Positions 61,410-64,000 of a DNA stretch of 64,000 nucleotides are shown piece after piece; position 1 is the stretch's first letter; every line of letters begins with the position of its first letter. Both the position numbers and the translations under genes were made by a program. The stretch spans positions 744,001-808,000 of the forward strand of contig NZ_ATUG01000001.1 of the NCBI RefSeq assembly GCF_000420085.1, in the 5' to 3' direction. The notes beneath the pieces were generated by a model, which was given only the letters and a program-made list of their open reading frames with translations, ran no database searches and was not told the origin of the DNA. This stretch comes from Desulfospira joergensenii DSM 10085. GTDB lineage: Bacteria > Desulfobacterota > Desulfobacteria > Desulfobacterales > Desulfobacteraceae.

Positions 61410-62562
61410 AGCGTTTCATCAGTTCATCAATCACCAGATCCACATTGTCCGGCGTCACCCCGTAATGGCGGCAGGCCATTTTCACCTGGTCCATGTGGGG
61501 GCTTCCCTCCATATCTTCAGGCCCCCGGAAGAATCCCATGCGCCGCCCCACCTGGTAAAGGGCCTGTTCTTCTGGGTCCAAATCGAAAAACCGGTCAATG
61601 ACCCGGATCATCTTGTCCTTGTCCTCGGGCAACCTACCCTCAATGGTCTCAAACAGGTTCAGGATATGGTCGCTTTTGATGTAGGAATCAATGCCGTTGA
61701 GGCTTTCCAGAAACACGCGGATCTCCTTGGCCATCATCACATCCGTGGGTTTTTCAAATATTCCCCGGCGGGCTTCTTCGGCCAGTTTTGTGCCGTTGGT
61801 CACGGCCAGGGTCCGAAGACGGATAAAATCCGGGTTGATGCTGTTCAGGGCCGAGGCGGTTTCAAGGGCATGTTCAATGGAAAGCTCGATTCCGCCCAGA
61901 CCCGGCATGACATACTCGGAAAGCTCCATGCCGGCCCTTTTCACCTTTAGCCCGGCCTTGATATGGGTCTGCTTGTCCACCCCCTTGTTGACCCGCTTCA
62001 GCACCCTGTCGGATCCCGATTCCATGCCCACATGGATGCGGTTGAGCCCGGCCCGTGCCATGAGCTCAAGGTTCTCATCCTTTATCCTTACAATGGTGTG
62101 ACTCCTGGCATAGGAGGTGATCCGGCCGGCCGTTGGAAAGCAGTTGCGGATATGTTCCAGGATATAAATCAGATCCGTAGGCTTGAGGATCAGGGAGTTG
62201 GCGTCCTGGAGAAAGATGGATTTCATGCCCGATGCATACCAGTTCATGGCCGCGTTAAACGCCACCCTGTCCTTGGTTTCAAAGCTGTTGAACAGGTCGG
62301 AAATCCCGTTGTGGTCCGGGAGTTGCCCGGGCTTAAATTTTTGGGAGATCCCCTGGATATAGGTATGGATCAGATCAATGTCCATGATGATATGCTCAAC
62401 CGGCCGTAAAGAAAACTTCTTATTGGTATAGACCCGGCAGAAGGAACACCGGTTCCAGGGGCAGTTCCGGGTCAGACGGAGCAGCAGGCTGTAGGCCTCG
62501 CTGGGAGGGCGGATCGGCCCCTGCTCAAAGCCCCTGTATTCCTCTTTTTTCTTTTTATCCAT
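61402..62562 (-). CDS. Radical SAM protein (Elp3/MiaB-like domain)
   Basis: 386-aa radical SAM protein with the motif C-PWNR-C-SF-C (TRNCPWNRCSFCRVYTNKKF), x4 instead of x3 between the first two cysteines as in some family branches. Barrel strands such as RIHVGMESGSDRVLKRVNKG and the YVMPGLGGIELS loop are typical of Elp3/HemN-like enzymes. The substrate is unknown. Coupled to hemW by overlap. Confidence 0.85.
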   Translation of the reverse strand: MDKKKKEEYRGFEQGPIRPPSEAYSLLLRLTRNCPWNRCSFCRVYTNKKFSLRPVEHIIMDIDLIHTYIQGISQKFKPGQLPDHNGISDLFNSFETKDRVAFNAAMNWYASGMKSIFLQDANSLILKPTDLIYILEHIRNCFPTAGRITSYARSHTIVRIKDENLELMARAGLNRIHVGMESGSDRVLKRVNKGVDKQTHIKAGLKVKRAGMELSEYVMPGLGGIELSIEHALETASALNSINPDFIRLRTLAVTNGTKLAEEARRGIFEKPTDVMMAKEIRVFLESLNGIDSYIKSDHILNLFETIEGRLPEDKDKMIRVIDRFFDLDPEEQALYQVGRRMGFFRGPEDMEGSPHMDQVKMACRHYGVTPDNVDLVIDELMKRFV

Positions 62563-62720
62563 GGATGCTTTTCCTATTGGGTTTTATTTTCTTGCCTATT
62601 TCATTATATAGGCACGCCAGGAGGGAAAGTCAATTCCCGAGAAAATCCAGGGATCTTTTATTGTTTTCCATGGAAAAACAGGCTAAAATTCTGGAACTTA
62701 GAGGATACAGGAGAGTGAGA

Positions 62721-63995
62721 ATGGACGATGAATCATATAAAAACTATCTTGATATTTTAAAGGAAGAACTGGTACCGGCCATGGGCTGTACCGAGCCCAT
62801 TGCCATCGCCTATGCTGCGGCAAAGGCCAGGGATGTCCTGGGCCGGGAACCGGACCGGGTCCGGATCGAAGCCAGCGACAATATCATTAAAAATGTAAAG
62901 AGCGTGGTGGTGCCCAATACCGGGAATTTCAGGGGCATAGAGGCTGCGGCCGCGGCCGGGATCGTTGCCGGGGATGCGACCCAGGTCCTTGAGGTGATTT
63001 CATCTGTGGATGAGGAGGGCCGCAGGGGAATCAAGACCTTTCTGGAAAACAGGGAGATAAAGGTCTGTAAAACCCGGAGTGATCTGATCTTTGATCTGGT
63101 GGTCACCCTTTTCAGCGGGGAGTCAGAAGCCTCGGTCCGGATCTCCCACTTTCATACCCATATCGTTTTGATCACCAAAGACGGAGAGATCCTGTACCAG
63201 AACCGGGACTGCGACGAAATCGAGAAATCCGGGCTCATGGACCGTTCCTTTATGAATGTCATGGATATTCTGGAATTTGCCGAGGCGGTAGACCTTTCCC
63301 GGGTAAAGGATCTCCTGGACCGTCAGATTGAGTACAATACAAGGATCGCGGAGGAGGGGCTCAAGGGAAACTGGGGGGCCAATATCGGCTCGATTCTGCT
63401 GGAGACCTGGGGAAATGACATCAAGATCCGGGCAAAGGCCATGGCTGCGGCAGGATCCGACGCCCGGATGAGCGGGTGCGAACTGCCCGTGGTCATCGTC
63501 TCCGGAAGCGGGAACCAGGGAATCACGGCCTCGGTTCCGGTCATTGAATATGCCAAAGAGCTTGGAGCTGAAAGGGAAACCCTTCTCCGGGCCCTGGTGG
63601 TATCCAACCTTACGACCATCCACCAGAAAACAGGAATCGGAAGGCTGTCCGCCTATTGCGGGGCGGTCTGCGCCGGAGTCGGTGCCGGGGCCGGCATTAC
63701 CTGGCTCCACGGAGGGAGGTTCAGGGAAGTGGCCCATACCATTGTCAATGCCCTGGCCACGGTCTCGGGCATCATCTGCGACGGAGCCAAGCCCTCCTGT
63801 GCAGCCAAGATCGCCTCATCCGTCGACGCGGGCATCCTGGGATTTCACATGTTTCAAAAGGGGTATCAGTTTTACGGCGGGGACGGCATCGTAAAAAAAG
63901 GGGTGGAGAACACCATTGCCAACATCGGCCGGCTGGGCCGGGACGGGATGCGGGAGACGGACAAAGAGATCATCCGCATGATGCTGGGAGAATGA
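62721..63995 (+). CDS. UPF0597/L-serine-deaminase-alpha-like (cysteine desulfidase-related) protein
   Basis: 424-aa protein of the CdsB/YhaM group. The N-terminal AMGCTEPIAIAYAAA segment holds the first cluster cysteine, and the C-terminal SAYCGAVCAGVGAGAGITW and ISGIICDGAKPSCAAK-like region (SGIICDGAKPSCAAKIAS) holds the others, consistent with an iron-sulfur cluster as in serine dehydratases and cysteine desulfidases. It probably releases sulfide or ammonia from cysteine or a related amino acid. ATG 62721 follows AGGAGAG; an earlier frame start at 62565 is not supported. It ends just before the window edge. Confidence 0.88.
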   Translation: MDDESYKNYLDILKEELVPAMGCTEPIAIAYAAAKARDVLGREPDRVRIEASDNIIKNVKSVVVPNTGNFRGIEAAAAAGIVAGDATQVLEVISSVDEEGRRGIKTFLENREIKVCKTRSDLIFDLVVTLFSGESEASVRISHFHTHIVLITKDGEILYQNRDCDEIEKSGLMDRSFMNVMDILEFAEAVDLSRVKDLLDRQIEYNTRIAEEGLKGNWGANIGSILLETWGNDIKIRAKAMAAAGSDARMSGCELPVVIVSGSGNQGITASVPVIEYAKELGAERETLLRALVVSNLTTIHQKTGIGRLSAYCGAVCAGVGAGAGITWLHGGRFREVAHTIVNALATVSGIICDGAKPSCAAKIASSVDAGILGFHMFQKGYQFYGGDGIVKKGVENTIANIGRLGRDGMRETDKEIIRMMLGE

Positions 63996-64000
63996 CTTTT

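Overview
The window looks like the chromosome of a Gram-negative anaerobe of the Desulfobacterota, most likely a Desulfobacteraceae-type sulfate reducer. That is inferred from gene content: many Cache/PAS sensor kinases, a sigma-54 activator, TRAP transport with CoA-transferase activation, a ferredoxin-type 2-oxoacid oxidoreductase, an MttB-family methyltransferase and SelB. No rRNA, dsr, apr or sat gene is present to fix the assignment. Most of the window is GC-rich and densely coded; about 41.0-53.8 kb is clearly AT-richer.

Layout. 0-12 kb: a partial sensor kinase, then an NtrB/NtrC-type pair (2.2-5.8 kb) convergent with a minus-strand operon for a TRAP transporter (DctP-DctQ-DctM) and a two-subunit CoA-transferase. 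In front of dctP lie a sigma-54-like promoter and, further upstream, a perfect 15-bp dyad, as expected if the NtrC-type protein controls import and CoA activation of a carboxylate. An orphan substrate-binding protein follows. 12-18.5 kb: a cupin, a VOC protein and a compatible-solute locus made of a GH13_18 sugar phosphorylase facing a phosphatase - GT81-like glycosyltransferase - HDOD operon. Together these could make and phosphorolyse glucosylglycerate; a glycerate 2-kinase at 55 kb could take up the released glycerate. 18.8-27.6 kb: a radical SAM protein, a NYN/OST-HTH protein, a permease plus acyl-CoA synthetase, and a NarL-type two-component pair. 27.8-40.7 kb: an unrecognised 593-aa protein with an OsmC protein, two palindromic intergenic elements, a GntR regulator divergent from a 2-oxoacid:ferredoxin oxidoreductase, a PAS protein, a multi-PAS diguanylate cyclase, an MttB-family methyltransferase, MtgA and a cyclophilin-FKBP fusion.

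41-53.9 kb is an accessory region ending at the 3' end of tRNA-His. It holds three insertion sequences: an IS1182-like element, an 1855-bp DDE element and an IS256-family element. It also holds a pair of ~130-bp direct repeats and a tight AT-rich gene run (histidine phosphatase, small protein, left-handed beta-helix acyltransferase, TPR membrane protein, Nudix hydrolase). One IS has split the phosphatase gene, and removing it with one 5-bp target duplication restores a 216-codon frame. The IS256-family element sits between a truncated YdjC/ChbG gene and a truncated polysaccharide lyase gene, which points to a deletion.

53.9-64 kb returns to ordinary chromosome: a deaminase with an unexplained C-terminal half, glycerate 2-kinase, a TIM-barrel isomerase, a 56-aa membrane protein, SelB, a decayed HigBA toxin-antitoxin pair whose toxin carries UGA where Cys is expected, HemW, another radical SAM enzyme and a UPF0597/cysteine-desulfidase-like protein.
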